37,363 bases of DNA, from NCBI GenBank assembly GCA_947629565.1, contig CANREG010000025.1, positions 1 to 37,363 of the forward strand, read 5' to 3'. Source of the stretch: an uncultured Lachnospiraceae bacterium (GTDB lineage Bacteria > Bacillota > Clostridia > Lachnospirales > Lachnospiraceae). How positions within the stretch are numbered: position 1 is the stretch's first letter; the number at the start of each line of letters is the position of its first letter. A program made the translations under genes and the position numbers. A model generated the notes under the pieces. That model saw only the letters and a list, made by a program, of their open reading frames with translations, was not told the origin of the DNA and made no database searches. Shown one piece after another: positions 8,397 to 16,599 of the stretch.

Positions 8397-10061
8397 TTGG
8401 CAAGAACGGTTTCCATCGGAACGCAGGATTTTGAACAGCTTATTGTAAATAATTGTTTCTATATAGATAAGACAGACTTTATCAGGGAGTGGTGGGAAAG
8501 CCAGGACAGTGTCACCCTGATTACCCGTCCCAGGCGTTTTGGAAAGACGCTTAACATGAGTATGCTGGAACGTTTTTTCAGTATCCGCTATCAGGGACAG
8601 GGGGATTTGTTTCGAGAGCTTGCTGTCTGGAAGGATGAGAAATACAGAAAGCTTCAAGGAACCTATCCGGTAATCAGCCTGTCTTTTGCCGCCGTAAAAG
8701 AAACCGATTATGCCGGAACGATTTACAGTGTTTGCAGAATCTTAAAAAGGCTGTATGCGCAGCATAATTACCTGATGGAATCAGACAAGTTTTCGGCTGG
8801 GGAAAAAATGGAATTTCAAAAAATGGCAGATGAGATGCCGGAGAGGGATGCGCCTGTGGCTTTGAATCTGTTGTCTGAATATCTATGCCGTTATTATGGT
8901 AAAAAAGTAATCATTCTGCTGGATGAATATGATACGCCCATGCAGGAGGCGTATGTGAACGGTTACTGGAAAGAACTCATGTCCTTTACCAGAAATCTCT
9001 TTAATTCTACCTTTAAGACCAATCTTTATCTGGAACGCGCAATTATGACGGGAATTACCCGGGTTAGCAAGGAATCCATGTTTTCAGATTTGAACAACCT
9101 GAATGTAATCACTACCACATCCCAAAAGTATGCGGCTGCCTTTGGTTTTACGGCGGAGGAAGTGTTTGCGGCTATGGACGAGATGGGATTGCAGGATAAA
9201 GAAGGAGTAAAGGCATGGTATGACGGGTTTACCTTTGGTAAATACCGGGATATCTATAACCCATGGTCCGTCATCAATTATTTGGACAAGGGTGTGCTCA
9301 AACCCTACTGGGCCAATACCAGTTCCAATTCTTTAGTAGGGAGCCTGCTGCGGAAGAGTGATCAGGATATCAAGATGCAGTTTGAGCAGCTGTTATCCGG
9401 AAAGACGATACAGAGCCGGATTGATGAGGAGATTGTATATGATCAGTTGGATGCAGACCCGAACGCCATCTGGAGTCTGCTGCTTGCCAGCGGATATCTG
9501 AAGGTAAGGGCTGTCCATGGGGACGAATATGAATTGGAATTGACAAATTATGAAGTGAAGCAGATGTTTGAGAAAATGGTGCGGGACTGGTTCGCAGAAG
9601 ACGGCGCAAATTATAACCGGTTTCTCAAGGCTTTGCTGGCCGGAGATAAAAAGGCAATGAATGTGTACCTGAACCAATTTGCACTGTCGATGTTTAGTTC
9701 CTTTGACGGCGGAACAAAAGTCTTTCCGGTCAATAATCCGGAACGGTTCTACCACGGGTTTGTGTTGGGCCTGCTGGTAGATTTGGAAGGGCGCTATGTG
9801 GTAACTTCCAACCGGGAAAGCGGGTTTGGACGATATGATGTGCTGTTAGAGCCGTTGGATAAGGAAAAGGATGGGATTATTCTGGAGTTTAAGGTACATG
9901 ACCCGGAGGATGAAGCGGATTTAAAAGCAACCGTGCAGGCTGCCCTTGACCAGATAGAGGAGAAGCAATATGCGCAGGCGTTGCTTGACCATGGGATAAG
10001 ACCGGAGAAAATCCGCAAATATGGTTTTGCTTTTGAGGGAAAGACGGTACTGATTGGATAA
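8397..10061 (+). CDS. AAA-ATPase-like / PD-(D/E)XK nuclease family protein, copy 1
   Basis: 554 aa. The start is taken as the TTG at 8397, seven bases after GGAGGTG, because it aligns exactly with the ATG of the second copy (MAR.VSIGTQDFE). The N-terminal AAA-ATPase-like domain has a P-loop-like ITRPRRFGKTLNM and a Walker B-like VIILLDEYDTPM. The C-terminal PD-(D/E)XK-like domain shows FGRYDVLLEP...GIILEFK, with candidate metal-binding Asp, Glu and Lys. Genes of this type are abundant in Clostridia and Bacteroidetes genomes, and their function is not established. It has its own promoter and lies immediately before pseC. The link to glycosylation is probably positional only. Confidence 0.88.
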   Translation: MARTVSIGTQDFEQLIVNNCFYIDKTDFIREWWESQDSVTLITRPRRFGKTLNMSMLERFFSIRYQGQGDLFRELAVWKDEKYRKLQGTYPVISLSFAAVKETDYAGTIYSVCRILKRLYAQHNYLMESDKFSAGEKMEFQKMADEMPERDAPVALNLLSEYLCRYYGKKVIILLDEYDTPMQEAYVNGYWKELMSFTRNLFNSTFKTNLYLERAIMTGITRVSKESMFSDLNNLNVITTTSQKYAAAFGFTAEEVFAAMDEMGLQDKEGVKAWYDGFTFGKYRDIYNPWSVINYLDKGVLKPYWANTSSNSLVGSLLRKSDQDIKMQFEQLLSGKTIQSRIDEEIVYDQLDADPNAIWSLLLASGYLKVRAVHGDEYELELTNYEVKQMFEKMVRDWFAEDGANYNRFLKALLAGDKKAMNVYLNQFALSMFSSFDGGTKVFPVNNPERFYHGFVLGLLVDLEGRYVVTSNRESGFGRYDVLLEPLDKEKDGIILEFKVHDPEDEADLKATVQAALDQIEEKQYAQALLDHGIRPEKIRKYGFAFEGKTVLIG

Positions 10062-10082
10062 AAAGAGAGAAGGTGAAAGATC

Positions 10083-11213
10083 ATGTATATACCTTATGGA
10101 AGGCAGTCTATCAGAGAAGAGGATATAGAAGAAGTAGTCAGGGTCCTGCGTTCGGATTATTTGACGACAGGCCCCAAGGTTACGGAATTTGAAAAGGTCG
10201 TTGCCGATTATGTGGGGGCGAAGTATGCAGTGGCGGTATCGAACGGAACGGCGGCTTTGCACATTGCCTGTCTGGCAGCGGGAATCGGCGCCGGGGACGA
10301 GGTGATTACTTCCCCCATTACCTTTGCCGCATCTGCCAACTGCGTGTTATACTGCGGCGGTACGCCGGTCTTTGCAGATATTAAAAAAGATACCTATAAT
10401 ATTGATCCGGAGGATATTGAGCGGAAGATAACCCCTAAGACAAAGGCCATTATTCCCGTACACTATACGGGGCAGCCCTGTGAGATGGACGCCATTACGG
10501 AGATTGCGAAAAAGCATAACCTGATTGTGATTGAGGATGGAGCCCAGGTAATCAGCGGGGAATATAAGGGGAAGAAGATTGGTTCCATCTCGGATATGAC
10601 CACCTTCAGCTTTCATCCGGTGAAGCCGGTTACCACAGGGGAAGGCGGCATGGTGACGACCAACAATAAGAAGTTATATGAACGGCTGAAACTGTTCCAT
10701 ACCCATGGCATTACCAGGGAACCGGAGCTTATGGATAAGCAGGACGGCCCATGGTACTATGAGCAGTTAGAGCTTGGCTTCAATTACCGGATTACCGATA
10801 TCCAATGCGCCTTGGGGATTTCCCAGATGAGACGGCTGGACGCCTTTGCAAAACACAGAAGGGCGCTGGCGGCAAGATACAATCAAGGCTTTGCCGATTG
10901 TAAGAATGTTATCACGCCCTATCAGCATCCGGACTGTTTAAGCAGCTGGCATTTATATATGATTCAGGTACCTGCGGATATGCGAAAGGCTGTATTTGAA
11001 AAACTTCGGCAGGCAGGTATCGGCGTAAATGTACATTATATACCGGTTTACAAGCACCCGTATTATCAGGCGCATGGTTATCAGGATATATGCTGTCCCA
11101 ACGCAGAAACATTCTATGCGGGGGCAATTACCCTGCCTTTGTATGCAGATATGACAGAGGAGCAGGTGGATTATGTGGTGGAGAAGGTTGTAGATGCTGT
11201 GGGAAGTTGTTAA
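10083..11213 (+). CDS. pseC: UDP-4-amino-4,6-dideoxy-N-acetyl-beta-L-altrosamine transaminase
   Basis: A 376-aa DegT/DnrJ/EryC1/StrS-family PLP aminotransferase, the second step of pseudaminic acid synthesis: the 4-keto product of PseB is aminated with glutamate. The PLP lysine is K181 in FHPVKPVTTGEGGM, and D152 in VIEDGAQ should hold the pyridine nitrogen. The N-terminal YGRQSI...LTTGP and SNGTAALH motifs are typical of PseC. The start follows AGAAGGTGAAAG. It begins 21 bases after the ATPase gene and is followed by pseG, then pseB. The assignment over other StrS aminotransferases rests on the HPVKP-type active-site motif and the pse neighbours. Confidence 0.9.
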   Translation: MYIPYGRQSIREEDIEEVVRVLRSDYLTTGPKVTEFEKVVADYVGAKYAVAVSNGTAALHIACLAAGIGAGDEVITSPITFAASANCVLYCGGTPVFADIKKDTYNIDPEDIERKITPKTKAIIPVHYTGQPCEMDAITEIAKKHNLIVIEDGAQVISGEYKGKKIGSISDMTTFSFHPVKPVTTGEGGMVTTNNKKLYERLKLFHTHGITREPELMDKQDGPWYYEQLELGFNYRITDIQCALGISQMRRLDAFAKHRRALAARYNQGFADCKNVITPYQHPDCLSSWHLYMIQVPADMRKAVFEKLRQAGIGVNVHYIPVYKHPYYQAHGYQDICCPNAETFYAGAITLPLYADMTEEQVDYVVEKVVDAVGSC

Positions 11214-11250
11214 TGTGATAAACATAAAAATATGAGTGGTGTATGCAGTA

Positions 11251-12306
11251 ATGAAAAAGATATATATTCGGGTAGACGGCAACGAAATAATTGCAACCGG
11301 TCATGTCATGCGGTGCCTGTCCATTGCGGAACAGGTAAAAAAACTGGGCGCAGAGGTAGTTTTCCTGACCGCAGACGAAAGACCCCGTTCCCTGATTGAA
11401 AGCAGGGGATTTTCTGTGGAAGTACTAGATACCATATGGGACGATTTGGACGCAGAGACAGATATGCTCATCCGGTATATTCAAGAGCATAATGTGGAAC
11501 AGTTGTTGATTGACAGTTATTATGTGACGAAAGAATATTTGCAAAAATTAGCAGAGTGTACTAAAATAGTTTATATTGATGATTTATGCAGTTTTTTATA
11601 TCCGGTTCATGCCTTAATACATTATTGGGTTTTTGCTGATGAGGATGCCTATCGGAAACCTTATCATAACAGAGAATGCGATATGGATTTTCTTGTGGGA
11701 GGAAGGTATATTCCTTTGCGTGAGGAATTTACATATCAGCCTTATCAGGTGCGTGACAGCGTGAAGAAGGTGTTGGTTACTACCGGAGGAACAGATCGGC
11801 TGAATGTGGCCGGTAATCTGTTGAATCGGGTTATGCAAAACCCTGAATTACGGAAATTGGAATATCATGTAATTGTGGGCTGCTTTAACCTGAATAAAGA
11901 GAAACTCTACAGAGCGGCAGAACAGTATTCCAATATTTGTATCCATGAGAATGTAACAAATATGTCGAAATGGATGCGGGAATGTGATATCGCTGTTTCG
12001 GCCTCCGGCACAACGATATATGAGTTGTGCGCCTGTGGCATTCCCACTGTGTGTCTGGAAATTGCGGATAATCAGAAGGGAGCAGGGATTTGGGAGCAGT
12101 CCGGCTATATGCTGTATGCCGGTAATGCCGATATGGATATGGAAGATTGTATGAAAAGGTGTGAGAAAGCGCTTTTACAATATAACAATAGTTATGACCT
12201 GCGGAGCGAGAAATCTGTCCGGGTTCAATCCCTGGTGGATGGATGTGGTGCAAGGCGGATTGCACAGTATTTGGCAGATGGAGGGTTGGATAATGCTGAA
12301 CGATAA
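11251..12306 (+). CDS. pseG: UDP-2,4-diacetamido-2,4,6-trideoxy-beta-L-altropyranose hydrolase
   Basis: 351 aa from the ATG at 11251, which yields the usual PseG start MKKIYIRVDGNEIIATGHVMRC. A GTG at 11236 is possible but would add five atypical residues. No strong ribosome site is visible. PseG is a GT-B-fold hydrolase that removes UDP from the diacetamido sugar before condensation with phosphoenolpyruvate. The catalytic His is H18 in TGHVMRC. The C-terminal nucleotide-binding half has VTTGGTD, SASGTTIYELCACGIP and an ExxDNQ-type turn (EIADNQ). The 3' end overlaps pseB by 14 bases. PseH and PseI, the partner steps, are not in this window. Confidence 0.9.
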   Translation: MKKIYIRVDGNEIIATGHVMRCLSIAEQVKKLGAEVVFLTADERPRSLIESRGFSVEVLDTIWDDLDAETDMLIRYIQEHNVEQLLIDSYYVTKEYLQKLAECTKIVYIDDLCSFLYPVHALIHYWVFADEDAYRKPYHNRECDMDFLVGGRYIPLREEFTYQPYQVRDSVKKVLVTTGGTDRLNVAGNLLNRVMQNPELRKLEYHVIVGCFNLNKEKLYRAAEQYSNICIHENVTNMSKWMRECDIAVSASGTTIYELCACGIPTVCLEIADNQKGAGIWEQSGYMLYAGNADMDMEDCMKRCEKALLQYNNSYDLRSEKSVRVQSLVDGCGARRIAQYLADGGLDNAER

Positions 12307-13282
12307 AGTGATTTTGATTACCGGGGGAACAGGCTCCTTTGGTAAGAAATTTCTGGAGATGATTTTTGCAAAGTATACGCCGAAGAAGGTAATCATTTAT
12401 TCCAGAGATGAGTATAAGCAGAGTGTTATGCAAACAGAATACAGGAATAAGCTGGATATGAGCCGGGTGCGGTTTTTTATTGGTGACGTCCGGGATAAGG
12501 ACAGGTTGTACAGGGCTTTGGGTGGCGTCGATTATGTGATTCATGCAGCGGCGATGAAGCAGGTTCCCACCTGTGAATATAATCCTATGGAGGCAATTAA
12601 GACCAATATTCATGGAGCGCAGAATGTGATTGAAGCGGCGTTAGACCGGGGAGTTAAGAAGGTGGTTGCCCTTTCCACGGATAAGGCGGTGAATCCCATT
12701 AACTTATACGGCGGAACGAAGCTGGTGTCAGATAAATTATTCATTGCGGCCAATGCCTACAGCGGAGAGAACGGCACGGTGTTCTCTGTGGTGCGTTATG
12801 GCAATGTGGCAGGCAGCCGCGGTTCCGTAATCCCTATCTGGAAACGGATTATTGAAGAGGGCGGGACAACCTTGGGCGTGACAGATCTGCGTATGACCCG
12901 GTTCTGGATTACTTTGGAACAGGGGGTAGAATTAGTATTCAAGGCGTTGGAGGAATCAAGAGGCGGAGAGACCTATATTTCCAAGATTCCCTCCTTCCAC
13001 ATTGGGGATCTGGCAAAGGCTATGCTGCCGGGCTGCACCATTGATGAGTTTGGCATCAGAGAAGGGGAGAAGCTTCATGAGGTTATGGTGACCAAAGACG
13101 ATTCCCGCACTACATACGAATATGACAAACACTACATTATATATCCCAATTATTCTTGGGCAAAGGATAAGGATATTCTGCCCGGCGGCAAGCTGGTAGC
13201 GGACGGGTTTGAATATAATTCCGGGAACAATGTGGAGTGGCTGAGTGTGGAAGAATTGAAAGAAGCATTAAAACATATATAA
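12293..13282 (+). CDS. pseB: UDP-N-acetylglucosamine 4,6-dehydratase (inverting)
   Basis: 329 aa from the ATG at 12293, which has a GGAGGG site inside the end of pseG. An upstream GTG frame is ignored. This is the first committed step of pseudaminic acid synthesis (C4 oxidation, C6 dehydration and C5 inversion of UDP-GlcNAc). It is an extended SDR with TGGTGSFG near residues 10-17, D130-K131 in STDKAVNP, and Y139-x3-K143 in YGGTK. This D-K-Y arrangement is the PseB/FlaA1 catalytic set. The C-terminal EKLHE and the SRTTYEYDKHYII stretch are also typical. The overlap with pseG indicates coupled translation, and the order pseC-pseG-pseB is not the common pseB-first order. Confidence 0.92.
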   Translation: MLNDKVILITGGTGSFGKKFLEMIFAKYTPKKVIIYSRDEYKQSVMQTEYRNKLDMSRVRFFIGDVRDKDRLYRALGGVDYVIHAAAMKQVPTCEYNPMEAIKTNIHGAQNVIEAALDRGVKKVVALSTDKAVNPINLYGGTKLVSDKLFIAANAYSGENGTVFSVVRYGNVAGSRGSVIPIWKRIIEEGGTTLGVTDLRMTRFWITLEQGVELVFKALEESRGGETYISKIPSFHIGDLAKAMLPGCTIDEFGIREGEKLHEVMVTKDDSRTTYEYDKHYIIYPNYSWAKDKDILPGGKLVADGFEYNSGNNVEWLSVEELKEALKHI

Positions 13283-13288
13283 GGTATG

Positions 13289-13317
13289 TTAGCCGTTTTA
13301 TCTGATAGAACGGCTAA
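13289..13317 (+). promoter_or_regulatory. Strong intergenic hairpin between pseB and maf
   Basis: TTAGCCGTT (13289-13297) pairs perfectly with AACGGCTAA (13309-13317). Inside it, TAT/ATA can extend the stem to a small loop. No T-run follows, so it is not a normal intrinsic terminator. It may stabilise or separate the pse mRNA from the maf/GT part. The function is an inference. Confidence 0.5.
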
Positions 13318-13340
13318 TACTGCTTTAAAGGAGATATGGG

Positions 13341-14990
13341 ATGAAAAATTTGATTGTGTTGATTGCCGAGAACTTAACGCAGGCGGAAACCTGTGTGTAT
13401 AACTTAAGAAGGCAGAATTTTCATGCAGGTCTAAGGGGAATTAACGTATTAAGCGGACAGTTAATGCAGATTGTCAGCCGGATGATGGAGCAGGCGGAAT
13501 CGCTACAGGAATGGGGCTATGATGCGGATATGGGATATGTCGCCTCGGTGATTTCCGGCATAACGGACGCCCAGGAAAAGCAGGACTATGTTCTGATTGC
13601 AGATTTATTGGAATTACAGCTTCGTCCTATGCTGTTGCAGCTTCAGGAGACATTGATTGCCAATACGGCTGATTTGTTGCAGGAAAACAGATTGGAAGAT
13701 AATATAAAAGGGCTTTCAGCAGCAGATAAAAGGCTGGCAGAAGAGATTATGACGTATAAGGGAAATGGTACCTGCGTGGTAGAGCCCACCTCCTCAGGAT
13801 TTCTTACCCTGGCGGTAACGGATGACACCGGAACCTATTATTTTCATTCTAATGTGAATCCGGTAACGGAGGGAAGGATTTTTGCAGAGCAGTATTATTC
13901 TCTGGAGCATAGCCACTATGTTGTCTTTGGCTTAGGGCTTGGGTATCACATTAAAGCGTTGCTTGATTTGGATGATGGTCTGTACATAGATATTATTGAG
14001 CCGGATATGGAGATTATTCGCACGGCGTTTACGGTAATGGATATGGAATGGCTTTATGGAAATTCCAGAATCCGGCTGATATGGGATAAGGATTATAAAA
14101 ATTGGCATAAGATTTTGGGGGAGGGGAAGTGTCAGGTAATACACTACCCGTCGCTCCGCCATATTCAAAACGCTGAAACGAGGCTCTCTGTGGAGAAATT
14201 CTTCATCCATGACAGCGGCGTCCGTAATATGCAGATTCAGTTTGAAAATAATTTCCGGGACAATATTGTTAATTGTACCCGCTATGTTGATGAATTGAAT
14301 ACTGCGTTTCAGGATAAAAAAGCGGTAATTGTGGCGGCAGGGCCATCACTGGATAAAAATGTACAGCTGTTAAAAGACAGGTCAGAGGATACGATTATAG
14401 TCGCTGCGGGAACCGTATTCCGTAAGCTGATAAACCTGGGGATTCGTCCGGACTATGTTATATTTCTCGACGCCCAGCCCCACCTGTATCAGTTGCAGCT
14501 CAAAGGTTTGGAGCATATGGATATTCCGATTATATGTGCTTCTACTGCCTGCAAGAAAATTGCCGCAGCATATCAGGGGGAGAAATATCTGATTTGCCAG
14601 CGGGGATATAACCGGGCGGAGGATTATGCGCAAGAGAGAGGATATCAATTGTATGAAACCGGCGGTTCTGTCAGTACCATCGCATTGGATTTATGCATCA
14701 GACTGGGATGCAGGGCAATAGCTTATATAGGATTGGATCTGGCATTTACGGATAATCATTCCCACGCAGTAGGGACATCTGATTATGGGGAAGAATCAGA
14801 GGAGAACAAGATTAGGACATCTGCTGTGGACGGTGGGACAGTACCAACCAGCCGGATATTTATGATCTATAATAAGTGGATTGCAGACAGGGTAAAGAAA
14901 GAGGATGTGAAAGTACCGGTATATGATGCCACAGAGGGAGGAGCGTTGATACCGGGGTTAAAAGTAATTTACCTGAGTGAATTCTTATAA
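13341..14990 (+). CDS. maf: Motility accessory factor, flagellin nonulosonate transferase (DUF115)
   Basis: A 549-aa Maf/DUF115 (MptE-like) protein. Maf proteins transfer pseudaminic or legionaminic acid from the CMP sugar to Ser/Thr of flagellin in the cytoplasm. The conserved core begins at about residue 330 with AVIVAAGPSLDKN, continues with IIVAAGTVFRKL and PDYVIFLDAQP, then GSVSTIALDL and AYIGLDLAFTDNHSHA, and ends with EGG. The N-terminal 300 residues contain the usual variable domain (VVFGLGLGYHIKAL). The start follows AAAGGAGATAT. Its position directly after pseC-G-B ties this locus to flagellar glycosylation. No flagellin gene is in the window. Confidence 0.88.
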   Translation: MKNLIVLIAENLTQAETCVYNLRRQNFHAGLRGINVLSGQLMQIVSRMMEQAESLQEWGYDADMGYVASVISGITDAQEKQDYVLIADLLELQLRPMLLQLQETLIANTADLLQENRLEDNIKGLSAADKRLAEEIMTYKGNGTCVVEPTSSGFLTLAVTDDTGTYYFHSNVNPVTEGRIFAEQYYSLEHSHYVVFGLGLGYHIKALLDLDDGLYIDIIEPDMEIIRTAFTVMDMEWLYGNSRIRLIWDKDYKNWHKILGEGKCQVIHYPSLRHIQNAETRLSVEKFFIHDSGVRNMQIQFENNFRDNIVNCTRYVDELNTAFQDKKAVIVAAGPSLDKNVQLLKDRSEDTIIVAAGTVFRKLINLGIRPDYVIFLDAQPHLYQLQLKGLEHMDIPIICASTACKKIAAAYQGEKYLICQRGYNRAEDYAQERGYQLYETGGSVSTIALDLCIRLGCRAIAYIGLDLAFTDNHSHAVGTSDYGEESEENKIRTSAVDGGTVPTSRIFMIYNKWIADRVKKEDVKVPVYDATEGGALIPGLKVIYLSEFL

Positions 14991-15010
14991 AATATATAGG
15001 AGATATTTGT

Positions 15011-16576
15011 ATGATTGAAACAGTTACAGTGGATCAAGTGGTTTTATGCCTGCAGGAATATTGCAGCGGTTTAAAGGGAGATTTGTTTTCCCTTAGAGAT
15101 ATTTTCGTAAAATATATTAAAAATGATGATAATTATAAGAAAGAGTGGGCGGATTATTTAGGGATTCGAGGTCTGAATATTCTTTGTATGAGTAAAACAG
15201 AAGATAATTTTTACTATATAATGACATTTCTTCTTCATGCAACAAAAAAGAAAGAAATTTATAAAGCATTAATACAGTATTGTATGTTAGATGAATCTAT
15301 ATCCAAGGAGACGAAGTATTATCTGTATTACCAACTTGTGGGATATAATTTTTTAAATCCGGAGGTGCCGGATAATGAAATAGGAGATTTAATGGATGAC
15401 CTGTACAGCCAAATATATCAGGGATATAAAAAAGAATTTTCAGATATGATGTATATTCCAAAAGAGAAGAGAAACAGAAATTTTGTCATCGCATTTATAT
15501 CACAGGTATTGGAAATAGAACATGGTCCAACAAAGACGCTGCTTGATCGGTGTTATATTCTTGAAAAGTATCTCCGAAAGAAAGTTTTTATTGTAAATAC
15601 GGCAGAGTATCTTACCTGGTATCGATCCATACCCTGTTTTTCTGCTATGTCGGGAAATTATAAGGAAGAATATAACCAGACGGATAATTTAATCTGGAGA
15701 GACAAAAAATTAGCTTTTATGCAGTGCCCTCCGGAAATGCCGGATGTAGCAATTATAAAAGAAATTTTGGATGTGGTTAAAAGTGAAAAACCGTGGTTTG
15801 TGTTAAATATAGGGGGAAACAGTATTGTCAGTGATTTGTGCAGCAACACAGTACCGACACTTACAGTTGCTACAGTTTTTTCTGGCAGAACTACTACCAG
15901 AGGACAATTTCAGATTATAGGGAGAAAAATAACGGATGCCGACAGAAAATGGTTGTCAAAGCATCATATGAAAGATAGCGCAATGATAGAAAGTCTTTTT
16001 ACGTTCTCTTTTAAACAACAAACTCATCACTTTACACGAAAGGAATTGGGATTGCCAGAAAACCGATTTATTGCGATTTTAATAGGTGGCAGATTGGATC
16101 AGGAGATAGATTCGGAATGTATGGCGTTATTGGAAAAGTTAATCGCGGCAGGAATCTTTATCGCATTTATGGGTAAGTTTGATCAGTATAAAGAATATAC
16201 GGATAAGAATAGTTTGTTTGGGGAAAATACGGCTTATCTTGGATTTCAGGATGATGCATTGGCTGTAGATGAGGTCTGCGATTTATACATAAACCCTAAA
16301 AGGATTGGTGGTGGTGGCTCTGCAGCAGAGGCAATGTACAAGGGACTTCCGGTAGTAACCTTTGATTTTGGAGATGTGGGCCTTGGCGCAGGGGCAGATT
16401 TTCATGTGAAGGATTATGATGATATGTATAATCAGGTTTTACGATATGCGACTGATAAGGATTATTATGCTGAGATGAGCCAAAAGGCAAAGCAAAGAGC
16501 GGCGCAGTTAACGGACAGTAAGACAGAATTTATGCGGGTGGTTCATGTTATGGAACAGAGTGAAGAGTTTAAATAA
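15011..16576 (+). CDS. GT-B-like glycosyltransferase, tandem copy 1
   Basis: A 521-aa protein, closely related over its full length to the next gene. The N-terminal 160 residues look helical and match nothing I can name. The C-terminal half resembles a GT-B nucleotide-sugar domain: ILIGGRLDQEID near residue 357, a central GFQDD, then CDLYINPKRIGGGGSAAEAMYKGLPVVTFDFGD, which is the Gly-rich plus Glu signature of retaining/GT41-like enzymes. The start follows AGGAGATATTTGT. It lies 20 bases after maf and is expected to add or extend sugars on flagellin. The acceptor and sugar are unknown. Confidence 0.7.
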   Translation: MIETVTVDQVVLCLQEYCSGLKGDLFSLRDIFVKYIKNDDNYKKEWADYLGIRGLNILCMSKTEDNFYYIMTFLLHATKKKEIYKALIQYCMLDESISKETKYYLYYQLVGYNFLNPEVPDNEIGDLMDDLYSQIYQGYKKEFSDMMYIPKEKRNRNFVIAFISQVLEIEHGPTKTLLDRCYILEKYLRKKVFIVNTAEYLTWYRSIPCFSAMSGNYKEEYNQTDNLIWRDKKLAFMQCPPEMPDVAIIKEILDVVKSEKPWFVLNIGGNSIVSDLCSNTVPTLTVATVFSGRTTTRGQFQIIGRKITDADRKWLSKHHMKDSAMIESLFTFSFKQQTHHFTRKELGLPENRFIAILIGGRLDQEIDSECMALLEKLIAAGIFIAFMGKFDQYKEYTDKNSLFGENTAYLGFQDDALAVDEVCDLYINPKRIGGGGSAAEAMYKGLPVVTFDFGDVGLGAGADFHVKDYDDMYNQVLRYATDKDYYAEMSQKAKQRAAQLTDSKTEFMRVVHVMEQSEEFK

Positions 16577-16599
16577 TTGAAAAAATTAAGGGGAATAAA

